A stretch of 64,000 nucleotides of DNA from Taxillus chinensis. Its lineage: Eukaryota; Streptophyta; Magnoliopsida; Santalales; Loranthaceae. The notes beneath the pieces are model-generated. The model made no database searches and was not told the DNA's origin. It was given only the letters and a program-made list of their open reading frames with translations. The DNA is taken from positions 13,469,759 to 13,533,758 of the forward strand of contig CM042089.1 of the NCBI GenBank assembly GCA_023512835.1, written 5' to 3'. A program made the translations under genes and the position numbers. Every line of letters starts with the position of its first letter. Position 1 is the stretch's first letter. This document shows, in pieces, positions 50,031-60,912 of this stretch.

Positions 50031-50898
50031 GCGTGTAGTATGCTATGAGCAATTCTGTAGTCGAGTTGATTCGCGTGGATCCTCGGTGTTGGTGTTATAA
50101 AGTGCCGATTGGATAAAGACACAACCAAGCATTTTGGACTGTCCGGTCTTTTAAAGATGCATTCTCGGGCTTCTCTAAGAAGTCTTTGTAGCTGGACCCG
50201 TCTCCTGGATTACGAGAGCACGATTAAGCGATCCTACCTTTGATGTGGACTGGTCGGCCATATTTGCGGTTGACTGCCAGTCTCTTTGTGCTCTATCGAT
50301 GTTTCCAATGCTTCAATTTTAAATAAGAGGGTTCGACGTCATCAATGACGTTATATTCGACGTCATTTGAGTAGCTACGTGGATTAAAATCAAGATGACC
50401 ACATATATAGTTATGTGGTCCTAATGATCTAGCCCACCAGCTTTCCCGATTCTACTAGGACCTTCAATAATTACGAGATAATGGGCGATCAATATCTATT
50501 CGTTTTCAAATCCATTATGAAAATCAGGCTGTTGCAGAATCCATAACAAATTGATCACCCAACCATTGGTCTAGATAGTCGGGAATAATAAAAGAATTGT
50601 GCTGCCATTTTGGAATAAAAATGGCAGGCGGCGGAGCAAATATCCTGTCGATGTTAGAAGAAATATTGTGATATTGCAGTAAAAAGGTTTTTGGATCCTT
50701 ATCTCGAATGATTTGTAATGGCGACTCTTTTGACCCGTGTTTAAAGCCTCGGCTTATACGTCTTTATTAGATTGATTACCGACATTTGCAGATCGCCGGT
50801 CGGTCTGGAATTCACCGTGTTGAATTGTGTCACCATCTTTGTCAAGGTACGCATTGACATCGGAACTTGACCGTGCACCTTGGATGTGACAATGGAAT

Positions 50899-52185
50899 TG
50901 ATGGTCCCTTGGAGCCTCGAGGGGGGTGAATAGGCTCTTATCTAAACTCTTTTTATCTCTTAAGGCACTACACTAATCTAGTCAAGTGATAGAATCACTG
51001 CGGAAGATAACCAGATAGTGGAAGTATTTTGTTTTATTATCAAGAGATAAATACAACAAAATAGAAGCAAGACTCTCTTACACTCTGTTTACAAAGGGAT
51101 TCACACACTAGCCTAGATTATTTCTTTGAGCTCTTGTGCATACACAGGTTATTCAGGCTTGTTCGCACACGTACACACACTTTTCAAATATACAAGTATG
51201 AATATTTATACAAACATTCCTAAGAGACAACCTTGGAACTTGTAGTTCCGGAATGCATTCAGCACTAACTATTCCTCGGTAATCTCTCTGTCTTGACTGC
51301 TGCGGTTTGTGGAGCTCAAGGTCTTGGGTTTGAAGAGTATAAGTGCATTTGTGAGTTCCCAAATACAATTGAGGTTGTGTCCACATATCCGGATGATCCA
51401 CGTGTAAGATTCTTTAAGTTCTCAATAAGTTTGTTTTAAATCGGGACGCCACGAGCTGATAACTTTAAATGCGGTGAGTTAAAGTAGTATCTTCTTGGTC
51501 CGGTGTAATTTTCCTTACTCCGTTGCTAATGAAGCTCAGAACCTTACTCCGTGTCAGTGGTTGCTTACTCCGTATCTGTTTAGTACTGGAATCCTTAGTC
51601 CGTGTCAGCGCTTCCTTACTCCGCATGTAAGTTCCTTACTCCGTATGTAAATTGCTTACTCCGTATGTAAATTGCTTACTCCGTATGTAAATTGCTTACT
51701 CCGTATGTAAGTTCCTTACTTCGAGCGAGTCTAAGGGATCGGAATGCTTACTCCGTACTAGCGCTTCCTTACTCCGTATGAGTAAAGTTGTCCGGATTTC
51801 TTACTCCGCATCTAGTTTCCTTACTCCGTGCGAATAAAGACTCGGGTCCTTATTCCGCATTAATACTTCCTTACTCCGTATCAGTTTGACTTAGTCTGTT
51901 TGAGGCACTAGGAACATATTCCGCAATCCGTAGCCTTTAAGTTCTTAGTCCGCACGAATGTTCCTTATTCCGTATGTATTGATGACTTGGTTATTTACCA
52001 AGTGTTTGACGACACTCACTCTTGTCCGGATCAGGATTATGTATCCTGTCCTTAGCTTTGCTCTCACGAGTGCATCTCCGGATTAATAACATATCTTCTA
52101 CAACGATCAAATAAACACAAAAGATCTCAGATCAAATTACATAAGGCTTTATCAGCATTATCCAAATTCTGGGTTTGATCCAACA
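50899..52185. mobile_element. Solo LTR inside Rep copy 2
   Basis: 1287 bp, begins TGATGGTCCCTTGGAGCC and ends TTGATCCAACA, flanked by GGAAT on both sides (50894-50898 and 52186-52190). The class is unclear. A GGGGGGTGAATAG segment is common in plant LTRs. 51505-51970 contains about twenty TTACTCCG-like repeats. Confidence 0.75.
51505..51975 (+). repeat. TTACTCCG repeat array within the LTR
   Basis: About twenty copies of (C/G)(C/T)TTA(C/G/T)TCCG(T/C)(A/G)T at 15-45-bp intervals. Between 51648 and 51720 it becomes a regular 20-bp tandem (CTTACTCCGTATGTAAATTG). Confidence 0.85.
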
Positions 52186-52504
52186 GGAATTTGCCCTCAA
52201 ATTGGATGAGAGCATGTATGTGTGGCTCTCCGTTTTCGTGAAATTCCCTACAAACCTTAATGAATTTCTTATTGACGGGGGTCGGGATATGTTGCAACTG
52301 GGATAGTGCTTCGTGTTTAGAAAGAGAACAACGAGGGTATGTGAGGAAAAAATTCCGGGCGATTCCTGGAATCGGCCGGCGGATGGCATGTTTGGTAAAT
52401 AAGGGTTAACACCGATCGGAGCTCGCAAAAAGTCCCCAGTTGATTTGGTGTTTTGGTGTTGAATTTATAGTAGGAGCCGCAGGACTGTACGCTACGTGAC
52501 ACGT

Positions 52505-52540
52505 GTAGGTTATCCGGAATAATATTACCGGATGACCTAC
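52505..52540 (+). other. Geminivirus origin hairpin, copy 2 (opposite orientation)
   Basis: A 13-bp stem with one G-T mismatch position (GTAGGTTATCCGG / CCGGATGACCTAC) and loop AATAATATTA. TAATATTAC is on the plus strand at 52520-52528, so virion sense runs rightwards here. Confidence 0.92.
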
Positions 52541-52863
52541 TCCCTCATCTGATGCAAAACGACATCGCATTTGTATTGCGGATGGAACGTGGTCTCACCA
52601 ATGTAGTGCATTGAGTGGTTTGTGATCCTTATTACTAAAGTGTTATGCACGTTTTCTCAGTGGCGTGTTGCTGAAGCCATTGCGGTCCGCACAACATTAA
52701 ATAATGCAAAAGCGTGCTTGTAGTGGTGGAAAAAGATCCGGATTTTACGGTGGACGGTGCATCTTTGGAATAAGATAGAATATCTTAATGATTCCTTTGT
52801 CCGGAAGGAACATGTGGGATGTTCTATTAATGGGTCTCCATTCGTTGTCCTGGCGAGCCCGTA

Positions 52864-53058
52864 ATGAATTGGGATTGCAGGGGTGTGTGTGAAGAGTTTG
52901 CGGGGCCCGGTTTAATTGCGTGGGTAGTTGGTTTTTTTGTGGGCTTTCAATTGACTCTCGTGATATATCATGCTATACTCCTTAGAAAATTATCCAAGTT
53001 CTTACGGGCAGAAACGCAATACAAATGCGACGTCATTTTGCGTCAAATGAGGGAGTAG
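52864..53058 (+). CDS. Small viral membrane ORF, copy 2, fused to junction sequence
   Basis: The first 49 codons match the copy at 47519 with only conservative changes (for example FARPGLIVW versus FAGPGLIAW). The rest (about codon 50 on) is read through the block II/III junction and is not viral coding. The leader upstream (52541-52863) shows no other ORF. Confidence 0.5.
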   Translation: MNWDCRGVCEEFAGPGLIAWVVGFFVGFQLTLVIYHAILLRKLSKFLRAETQYKCDVILRQMRE

Positions 53059-53090
53059 GTCATCCGGTAATATTATTTCGGATGACCTAC
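53055..53090 (-). other. Geminivirus origin hairpin, copy 3
   Basis: A stem with one mismatch (CCGG/TCGG pairing) and the same loop. TAATATTAC is on the minus strand at 53067-53075. A TATA box lies at 53126-53132, before Rep copy 3. Confidence 0.92.
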
Positions 53091-53205
53091 ACGTGTCACA
53101 TAGCGTACAGTCGTGCGGCTCCTACTATAAATTGAACACCAAAACACCATATCAACCGGGGACTTTTTGCGAGCTCTGATCGGTGTTAACCCTTATTTAC
53201 CAAAC

Positions 53206-54306
53206 ATGCCATCCGCCGGCCGATTCCGGGTAACTGCCCGGAATTTTTTCCTTACATACCCTCGTTGTTCTCTTTCTAAACACGAAGCACTATCCCAGTT
53301 GCAACATATCCCGACCCCCGTCAATAAGAAATTCATTAAGGTTTGCAGGGAATTTCACGAAAATGGAGAGCCACACATACATGCTCTCATCCAATTTGAG
53401 GGAAAATTCCAGTGTTACAATCAACGGATCTTTGATTTGGTCTCTCCACATCAATCAAGCTTATCCCATTGTCATATCCAAGGTGCACGGTCAAGTTCCG
53501 ATGTCAATGCGTACCTTGACAAAGATGGTGACACAATTCAACACGGTGAATTCCAGACCAACCGGCGATCTGCAAATGTCGGTAATCAATCTAATAAAGA
53601 CGTATATGCCGAGGCTTTAAACACCGGGTCAAAAGAGTCGCCATTACAGATCATTCGAGATAAGGATCCAAAAACCTTTTTACTGCAATATCACAATATT
53701 TCTTCTAACATCGACAGGATATTTGCTCCATACTTTGCCATTTTTATTCCAAAATGGCATCACAATTCTTTTATTATTCCCGACGATCTAGACCAATGGT
53801 TGGGTGATCAATTTGTTATGGATACTGCTGCGCAGCCAGATTTTCATAATGGATTTCGAAAACGAATAGATATTGATCGCCCATTATCTGAAATTATTGA
53901 AGGTCCTAGTAGAACTGGGAAAACTGCGTGGGCTAGATCATTAGGACCACATAACTATATATGTGGTCATCTTGATTTTAATCCACGTAGCTACTCAAAT
54001 GACGTTGAATATAACGTCATTGATGACGTCGAACCCGCTTATTTAAAATTGAAGCATTGGAAACATCTGATAAGAGCACAAAGAGACTGGCAGTCCAAAT
54101 GCAAATATGGCCGACCAGTCCACATCAAAGGTGGGATCCCTTCAATCGTGCTCTGCAATCCAAGAGACGGGTCCAGCTACAAAGACTTCTTAGAGAAGCC
54201 TGAGAATGTATCTTTAAAAGACTGGACAGTCCAAAACGCTTGGTTCGTCTTTATCCAATCGGCACTTTATAACACCAACACCGAGGATCCACGCGAATCA
54301 ACCTGA
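53206..54306 (+). CDS. Geminivirus Rep, copy 3, open reading frame intact (366 codons)
   Basis: ATG 53206 (MPSAGRFRV), stop at 54306, no internal stop or intron needed. HUH endonuclease motifs: I FLTYPRC (about 18-24), [10 protein letters not shown] (about 60-67), III AYLDKD (about 102-107, nicking Tyr). Then a helicase of superfamily 3: Walker A GPSRTGKT (about 227-234), Walker B VIDDVEP (about 268-274), motif C SIVLCNP (about 310-316). Length matches begomovirus-type Rep (about 350-365) and it is followed by REn, as there. Activity or expression is unknown. The promoter-side origin hairpin and TATA are in place. Confidence 0.93.
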   Translation: MPSAGRFRVTARNFFLTYPRCSLSKHEALSQLQHIPTPVNKKFIKVCREFHENGEPHIHALIQFEGKFQCYNQRIFDLVSPHQSSLSHCHIQGARSSSDVNAYLDKDGDTIQHGEFQTNRRSANVGNQSNKDVYAEALNTGSKESPLQIIRDKDPKTFLLQYHNISSNIDRIFAPYFAIFIPKWHHNSFIIPDDLDQWLGDQFVMDTAAQPDFHNGFRKRIDIDRPLSEIIEGPSRTGKTAWARSLGPHNYICGHLDFNPRSYSNDVEYNVIDDVEPAYLKLKHWKHLIRAQRDWQSKCKYGRPVHIKGGIPSIVLCNPRDGSSYKDFLEKPENVSLKDWTVQNAWFVFIQSALYNTNTEDPREST

Positions 54307-54336
54307 CTACAGAATTGTTCATAGCATACTACACGC

Positions 54337-54741
54337 ATGGATAACAGGACTGGCGAGATGATAACTTCCAACAAGGTGACCACAAGGCAGTACATATGGT
54401 TAGTAAACAATCCATTACATTTCAAGGTAATAAGTCACCGCCAAAGGCCTTTCGGAGACCCATACGACATTATCACAATCCAGATCCGCTTCAACCATAA
54501 CCTACAAAAATCACTTTGTATTCACAAATGTTGGATCAACTTCGAGATCTGGACCAGATTAACACCCACTTCTTCGGCGTTTATTGGTCGGATATGATTC
54601 AATATCATGAAGTATTTAGATAATGTGGGAGTTATTAGCATTAATCATGTTATAAGAGCTGTTTCGACCGCACTAGCTGAATTGGACCCATATATCAATG
54701 ATGTTATACAAACTAGTGACGTCAAATTTAATGTTTATTGA
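54337..54741 (+). pseudogene. Geminivirus REn (C3)-like, copy 2, one premature stop
   Basis: 134 codons from ATG 54337, the usual REn length. Recognised pieces are DNRTGE, NPLHFKV, IQIRFNHNLQK and HKCWINFEIWT, then GVISINHVIRAV after the break. A TGA at 54595-54597 replaces the CGA of copy 1, a CpG-to-TpG change. The frame then continues open to the end. No TrAP-like C2 ORF was found in the overlapping frames. Confidence 0.85.
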
Positions 54742-54818
54742 TTGTGTTGAAATAAAATAACTACATAAGCCTTTCTGTATTCCATTGTGTTACATTCAAG
54801 AGACACATCCACATACAT

Positions 54819-55772
54819 TCACTTCCTTGGAACAACGTTCCCATCATCATTTACTTGCACATCAACGCCTGTTCCTATCTGCACTTGACGATCCGAAACA
54901 TAACTATCTATAGTCTCCAATTTCGAGTTAGCAATACCTTCACGACGTGACCGACTACTTGAGATATCGACAACATCCTTGACAAAGCCCAATAAATCTC
55001 GAGGCTCAATCACTACAACAGAATCAAAACCCGTAACGGTATCCACGGGCCGGTTATGGCCTACTTGACTAACTAAGGGCCCAATATCCGAACAGATGTC
55101 CGATGGCTCCTCAATCAGTCGAGGCCCATTGAGACTAAGACGAGGGCCCAAACGGTGATCCAAATCAATTGATGTCTCACCAAACCCACCTGTCACGAGT
55201 CTACTTTCGCAATGGCCCATCGACAACGATCTCGCACGGCCCAAATATGGAATGGGCTTTGATGGTTGGCAATGCTACACACAAATATTATGAGGCCCAT
55301 ATTTTTTGTTCAATATCTTCACCGAAGGGGCCCGAAGGGCCTGTTCTCCTGGCATATCAGCCGAGGTGTATCGCAAAAACCCTAGCATCTTGCAATAACG
55401 TACACCCGCATGAATGTTAGAGTCTTCTAACTTATACCAAACAATCCATGGTACCTGTTTCTCATTTGCCGAGCAATACCCATTACCGTGGTATGTCAAC
55501 TCGCAATGACAATCCACTGGAATGACATAATACGCTTGTAAACCATCTGCACCATCTAATCGCCTGTCTATAACCTCCAAGCGCACGTATCCCCGCGCAT
55601 TAGGCGGGCATAGTGCAGAATATCGCACTAATATCTTGTCAATTTTCATGCTTTTACCACTAAATTTCATTTGCACTTTGTCAAACAGATTTGGCAACGA
55701 AAGTTCAATTCCTTCATAATCGTTGGAGTTTACACCTTTGATTATTCCCGTATGTAAATCCTCCATATCCAT
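54819..55772 (-). pseudogene. Geminivirus BC1-like movement protein, copy 2, single amber stop
   Basis: Frame from ATG 55772 to the stop at 54819, 317 codons, close to the roughly 290-300 residues of begomovirus BC1 and citlodavirus MPs. Motifs: LSLPNLFDKV, SMKIDKILVRYS, ANARGYV-like, GLQAYYVIPVDC, PWIVWYKLEDSN and RAPSVKILNKKYG. Its only break is TAG at 55275-55277 (codon 166), present at the same place in copy 1. MPs of this family act at the plasma membrane and plasmodesmata. Confidence 0.85.
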
Positions 55773-55903
55773 TACAAAACACAATCAACCTACATTACAA
55801 TAAATAACAGTTACGAAAACGTATTTCAACTCGGAGTGTATAATGACATGGACTACCATTAACAACAGCAACGACCAAATATAATGCGCCTCTTGCTATT
55901 CCG

Positions 55904-56412
55904 TCACTGGCCCAAATAACGCATCTCGATAGTCATCCAAATATTAGTATCGATCCACTTATCAACTAACTCAATATGGCGTTTCGCATGTGAGGCATCT
56001 GCACCGCCTTCTAGTGACAACTTCATCCTTCGAATAATTCGGAACCGATCATCCATGTCCCTTCGTACGGTCCACGTTTCAGGACTAGCCGGCCCAATGG
56101 ATGAAAATATATCATCTGCATTTGGACTGCTATCACCAACCTTGTCATCAGCCACAATGAGTAAAACAACGTGATGTGTTTCTGCCTCACTACGAGCTGT
56201 TGGGCCAAGAACAACATTACCCAAAAGACGGATCCCCTTTACAACGATTTTATCACTCTGACGTTCATGTTTGCTGTTACCCAATTTAATAGCGTTCAAT
56301 ACACGAACATCACCCTTACCATCAAAGGTGATCTTATCTAAATCAAGTGTAAACACCTCGACTCCACAACGATCAACTCTTGATCGTTTTCGATACCATC
56401 GCGGCATGTATC
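55904..56412 (-). pseudogene. Geminivirus coat/NSP-like protein, copy 2, truncated and frameshifted
   Basis: Lacks the basic N-terminal part because the viral block ends near 56412 in the PRWY region. The remainder matches copy 1 closely, then one missing base near 55938 shifts the frame to an early stop at 55904. The C-terminal coding continues out of frame to about 55775. Confidence 0.8.
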
Positions 56413-56914
56413 CACACAACTATACTTGAGGGCACGAGGGGGGAAAAGATGAAGACAACACCATCACAAGAGAGGAAGATGGATCTGGAAATCGTTTCTT
56501 GAGGGCGTGAGAGACAGATGAAAATGAATATGTAAAACAAAAATCAAAATCAAAAATCAAGACGAATTTGGGCGGAGGAAGACGAGTCTGGGCGCGAGGG
56601 AGAAGAAGATAAAGATGTCGTCTGATGTGATTTGAGAGGACATAGACCACCAGGGTTGGCTATTCTTGTTTGACGAAGATGAAGCAAATTTTGGAGAGCC
56701 TTGAAATAAATGCCACCCTTTATTTTGAGTACAGCTTGAAAACATTGAAAAGGTGTTCTTGAAAATGTGTTTTCAAGTATCATTTAAACAGTAAAGTAAT
56801 TTGAATGCAAAACTCGAAAATATGAACCAAACAACAAAAATTAACTCTGGGCCCACCATATTTTGTATTCAAAAAACATAAAAACGGTTTTGAATTATAC
56901 AACCAAACATGCTC

Positions 56915-59900
56915 TTACTTTATTTGTTTTTTTTACTTTGATTTGTTTATTACCATGACCATATGTCATCTTCCTCCGATTTTATGTCGTAGTCATTTGG
57001 ATTTGACTATCATCACCACTTTTATTGGACACAAAATAAATTGGCACAACAAATATGGAAAAAAAAAACCTAAATGAAAGAACATAAAAGGTAAGGACAG
57101 AGGAGGTGAGCAAGAAATTATATAATAATATATAAAAATGAATAATTATTCTTAATTTTTGAAGAGCAAAGGTAATAAATTTTAGATGTAGAGGATGGAA
57201 TAGAGTTTGTTGGAGTGTCATTTTAAGATTATGTTCTCTATTTGTAAATAATAAAGTGTCTGTTGGAGTTGATCTAACTAATTTTATCACCAACTTCATT
57301 TTGCATTTTCCATGCAACTGCTTTTTATCATTATTTTTTTTAAATAAATGTTGAACTTAAAATATATTAAATATTGGTATATTTGAGCAATTCATCCTTG
57401 CATGATTTTGATCCGTGTGGAGGGTTGGCAAAGGTGTCATTTGACACTACATTTGGGGTCATGGTTTTTCCTTTTTGACTCCTTTTTTATTAGTCGATTT
57501 CATTATTCGTATACCTATCACAACACAATGAATATGCCGCATTTGATGTCTCCTTTTTTTATGAACGGGTTTGAATGTTATGTTTATGTGACATAGTTCA
57601 ATATTGGTTGAATATGAGCATGTTTGAAAATGTTTGATTTGCTCATAATTTTCTCTTTAGTTGATTCACTTAAGCATTAAACACCAATTTTGCCAAGTAA
57701 TAACAAATAAAAATTAAATTAACTTGTATGCAATTTAATTCATAAATGGATATGGGGGAATTGATGCATATTTTAATCACAACGGGTTGAGTTAGAAATG
57801 GATGGGATGAATCTCCTAATTTTTTTAACTTAAATATTTTAAAAATTGTCAAGTTAAGCAAGACTCAAGAACTATTTAATGCCTTGGGAAAAAAGAGTTG
57901 TGTTATAAAACCCAACTGGATCGGTACGGATCTGCCAAGATTGTCATGTGCATGTTATTGAAAATTTTATATTTATTTTTCTAATATATTGAACATTTAA
58001 AGTGGAAAAAAATTTAGGTTTTATTTTTTTATTTTAAAATAAATTAAGAGTACATTTATTTTATCTAAAACATAATATAAGTTTATCTTCATACCTTAAT
58101 CATTTTAGTTTTAGTAAAAAAAATATATATGTTTCAAAAACTAAAAAAAAGTCATTTTACTTAATTTCTAGGACAGTTGATATCCATGAGGTAAAATGAA
58201 CCTTTGAGCACAAAATTATTTCTTTTAACACATACGAGGAGACAAACTTTAAAAACTTGTATGATTCATTGAATTGCTCCATTCACACACAATATTATTA
58301 TCATGACCTAAACAAATTTGAAAAGTTCATTCGCATTGTCTCTCTTTTGATCTTAATCTTCTATTTTGTACATACACACACACATGCACAGTCCAGCAAT
58401 AGATTCCAAAATCGCCCATTGACCCAAGTCATCTTCATATATCCTATTCCTCCATACGATCTCTGCAACACTAATGTTATCCTCTCCATCATCTACGAGT
58501 CTACAACACCCTATGGTTGTGACAAGGAAATTTGATTATGTTTGATGTGATATTTTATTAGGATGACTTTTAATTTCTAATTTATTTAGAGGATATTTAT
58601 ATATTCATTGGGATTTAAAGGAGAGTAAAATAATAAAATATAGTCCTTAAACAAAATATTTATAATTTTTTCCAAAAAAGAAATTCATGCTCCGCAATTT
58701 ATTGTACAAGAAGGTGAACATGAGTCATCACCCCCACCCCCAAAACAAAGAGTATGATCTAATACAATTATACAAATATTTATTAAAATAAATTTATAAT
58801 ATTTTGTTTGAAGAGGAAGATGGTAGTAAGAAAATAACTATTTTAATGCAATTAACGTCTATTTTTAAACCTATGTTTTTTTTCTTCTTTTAAAGAATTA
58901 TTTTCATATTTTTTTAAAAATGATTTTATAACCAAATAGATATTTTATATTTTAAAATAATAAAACCTCCTTATAAAAATATTAGCATGTTTTTCCGTTC
59001 ATTGTTTCATGTCACATAGCAATACTCTGTCAAGGTAGCCAACCTCGTAAATAGAATTTATTTGGCTATATACTCAAGCATTTTTGCAAATGTAAATTGA
59101 TTTGCCATTTATTAATAAACTATAAATCATGCAGGTCTATAGCATTAGAGCACTCACATAAGCCTCCCAATAAGTTTCCCTAAATTTACGCTTTTAAATT
59201 ACTTTTTGCTTCTCTATACAAATATACATCACAATAGACTCTCTAAATTACCCTCAACATTACTAAAATAATATTTTATACAATTTATTTTATTTAATAA
59301 TAATTTTTAATAATTTAATATAAAATAAAAGTGAATGTTATGAGAAACGTGAAGAAGATAGGTGAGAGAAAATTTTTATATATAATTTAATAACTATAGG
59401 GAGTGAATAGTACTTCCCAATACATTTTAAAACATCGTACAACCACCATGGAGAAAGTTAAATATAGGACATTTGTTGTGGGATAATTTTATGACTTTAA
59501 CTTTTTTTCCCTTGAATATAAAAAAAACATACTTTTATTGGAAATTTGCTACTAGTGCTCTTTGTATCCATCCGATAGCTTCCTCATACATTTTCATTTG
59601 TTACACAACGAACACACTTGTCTAGCCTTTCACTTTGGATTGTTTTAATTTTAAAAGTGCTTACAAGTTAAATACAGTTAATAGATTACATGTAATTAAC
59701 AATTAAAATTTTCTATTATTTTTAAAAATGGTAGATCTAATTTTTAGTAATAATATATATTTTTAAAAATACTCTTTTTAAAACACATTCTCTTTCTTAT
59801 TAAACATAATTTTTTTTTCAAATTATAATTCAATACGAACTCCAATGAAATTCATAAAATGTAATATAGAAATCAAAAACTATACCAAAGAAGCCATAAT

Positions 59901-60214
59901 TTTAAATTCATATAATCCTACTATTTAAAAAAATCTATTTTCAAAAATAATTTTATAATATCAAACGTTTGATGATTATTAACCTAGACATCATAAATAG
60001 GTTATATATATAATATTTCTTTTAATCTAATCCAATTAGGGTTTATAAAAATTGTTCTTTTTCATTGGAAACTGAAAAAAGAGAAAAAGAAAAGTTGATA
60101 AAACAAATTAAATAATTACAATCATGAATCAAGGTACAATTCTGATTAGTTTATACCCTATTTTGATATACATTGTTGTATCTTATTTTTGTCCAGATTA
60201 AATATATGTAATTC

Positions 60215-60252
<38 letters not shown>

Positions 60253-60912
60253 TTGCTTCACATTTATGTGTAGGTTAATAAAGAGTTGTAGCCATCAATC
60301 TAAGGTGTGTAATTTTGATGACTTATTCCAATAAGTATTCAACTACCACATGGTGATACAAAAAGAAATTTAAAAACTAACATAATTAACCACATTCAAT
60401 TCTAGGAATAAAAGGTATGGTTAAAAGATGGTCAACGCACAAGACAACATCGCGAATCCAATAATGGTTGATGTTTTGTGTCCTTATTTTTATAGTTTTC
60501 TCATGTGTTTATTATTATTATTATTATTATGTTTTTTTATTAAAATTTTTATATAAAAAGTATTTTATTACTTTTGTTTATTTTTATTATTATAGTTTAT
60601 TATTATGTTGGCTATTATTATAATTATTATTAATTAGTATAATTTATTCACGTGTATATTATATAGTAATTTATATATATATATTTTTTTTATGTTTTTG
60701 AATTAATATATATATAATTTTATTTAAAAAAATATTATAGTGACAGTATAATTTACTTGCACACTTTTACTTATCATAACTCTTGTTTTAATATTAAGTT
60801 AAGTGTATTATTATTATCAATTTACCTGCCCGAGGCCACCGATCGCACTTCTGTCTAATTTGCTATCATCTTCCACACGTTGCCCTCTACAACAGCTCCT
60901 GGTGATCTAATC
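56915..60912. other. AT-rich intergenic DNA
   Basis: No gene seen. 58372-58390 (CA)n, 60220-60250 (TA)n, and several ATT/TTA runs 60508-60640. ORFs here are short and of random AT-rich composition. Confidence 0.6.

Larger units (their letters stand above)
50060..52389 (-). pseudogene. Geminivirus Rep, copy 2, interrupted by a solo LTR
   Basis: ATG at 52389. One base is missing in the first dozen codons. A solo LTR (50899-52185) splits it just before motif III, and 57 bases present in the other copies are missing at the insertion. Several further indels lie in 50090-50800. The walker and helicase regions are recognisable on the minus strand (50340-50520). Confidence 0.9.
46100..56412. other. 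Endogenous geminivirus cluster (three rearranged blocks)
   Basis: Block I, 46100-47466: leader, origin, truncated Rep (plus). Block II, 47468-53011: one full genome turn and about 200 bp more. It holds membrane ORF, CP and MP (plus), REn and Rep (minus), an origin, then the leader and membrane ORF again. Block III, 53012-56412: origin, Rep and REn (plus), then MP and CP (minus). Block III mirrors block II around 52583-53011. Viral identity rests on the Rep motifs, the hairpin, the REn frame and the MP/CP similarity to begomovirus BC1 and NSP. Junctions near 47467 and 53011 show only a few bases of shared sequence. Confidence 0.9.
45510..56914. mobile_element. Putative Harbinger-like element enclosing the geminivirus cluster
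   Basis: The left end begins GGCTATGTTTGGTT at 45510, preceded by TTA. The right end on the minus strand begins GAGCATGTTTGGTT at 56914, followed on the plus strand by TTA (56915-56917). The next about 100 bp inward are both T-rich and share ATGTTTTTT, TTTGGT and GAATTCAAAT/GCATTCAAAT. TTA duplication and (A/T)TGTTTGGTT termini fit PIF/Harbinger. No transposase is visible between the ends. 45660-46000 and 56420-56700 are non-viral flanks of unknown origin. The pairing of these two ends is inferred. Confidence 0.45.

Noticed and set aside
51505..51975. CRISPR-like array
   Set aside because: The repeat is an 8-20-base degenerate motif in a plant LTR, without unique spacers of constant length.
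54200..54620. A TrAP (C2) gene between Rep and REn
   Set aside because: The other two frames hold early stops and no Cys/His zinc-binding cluster, so it is not supported.
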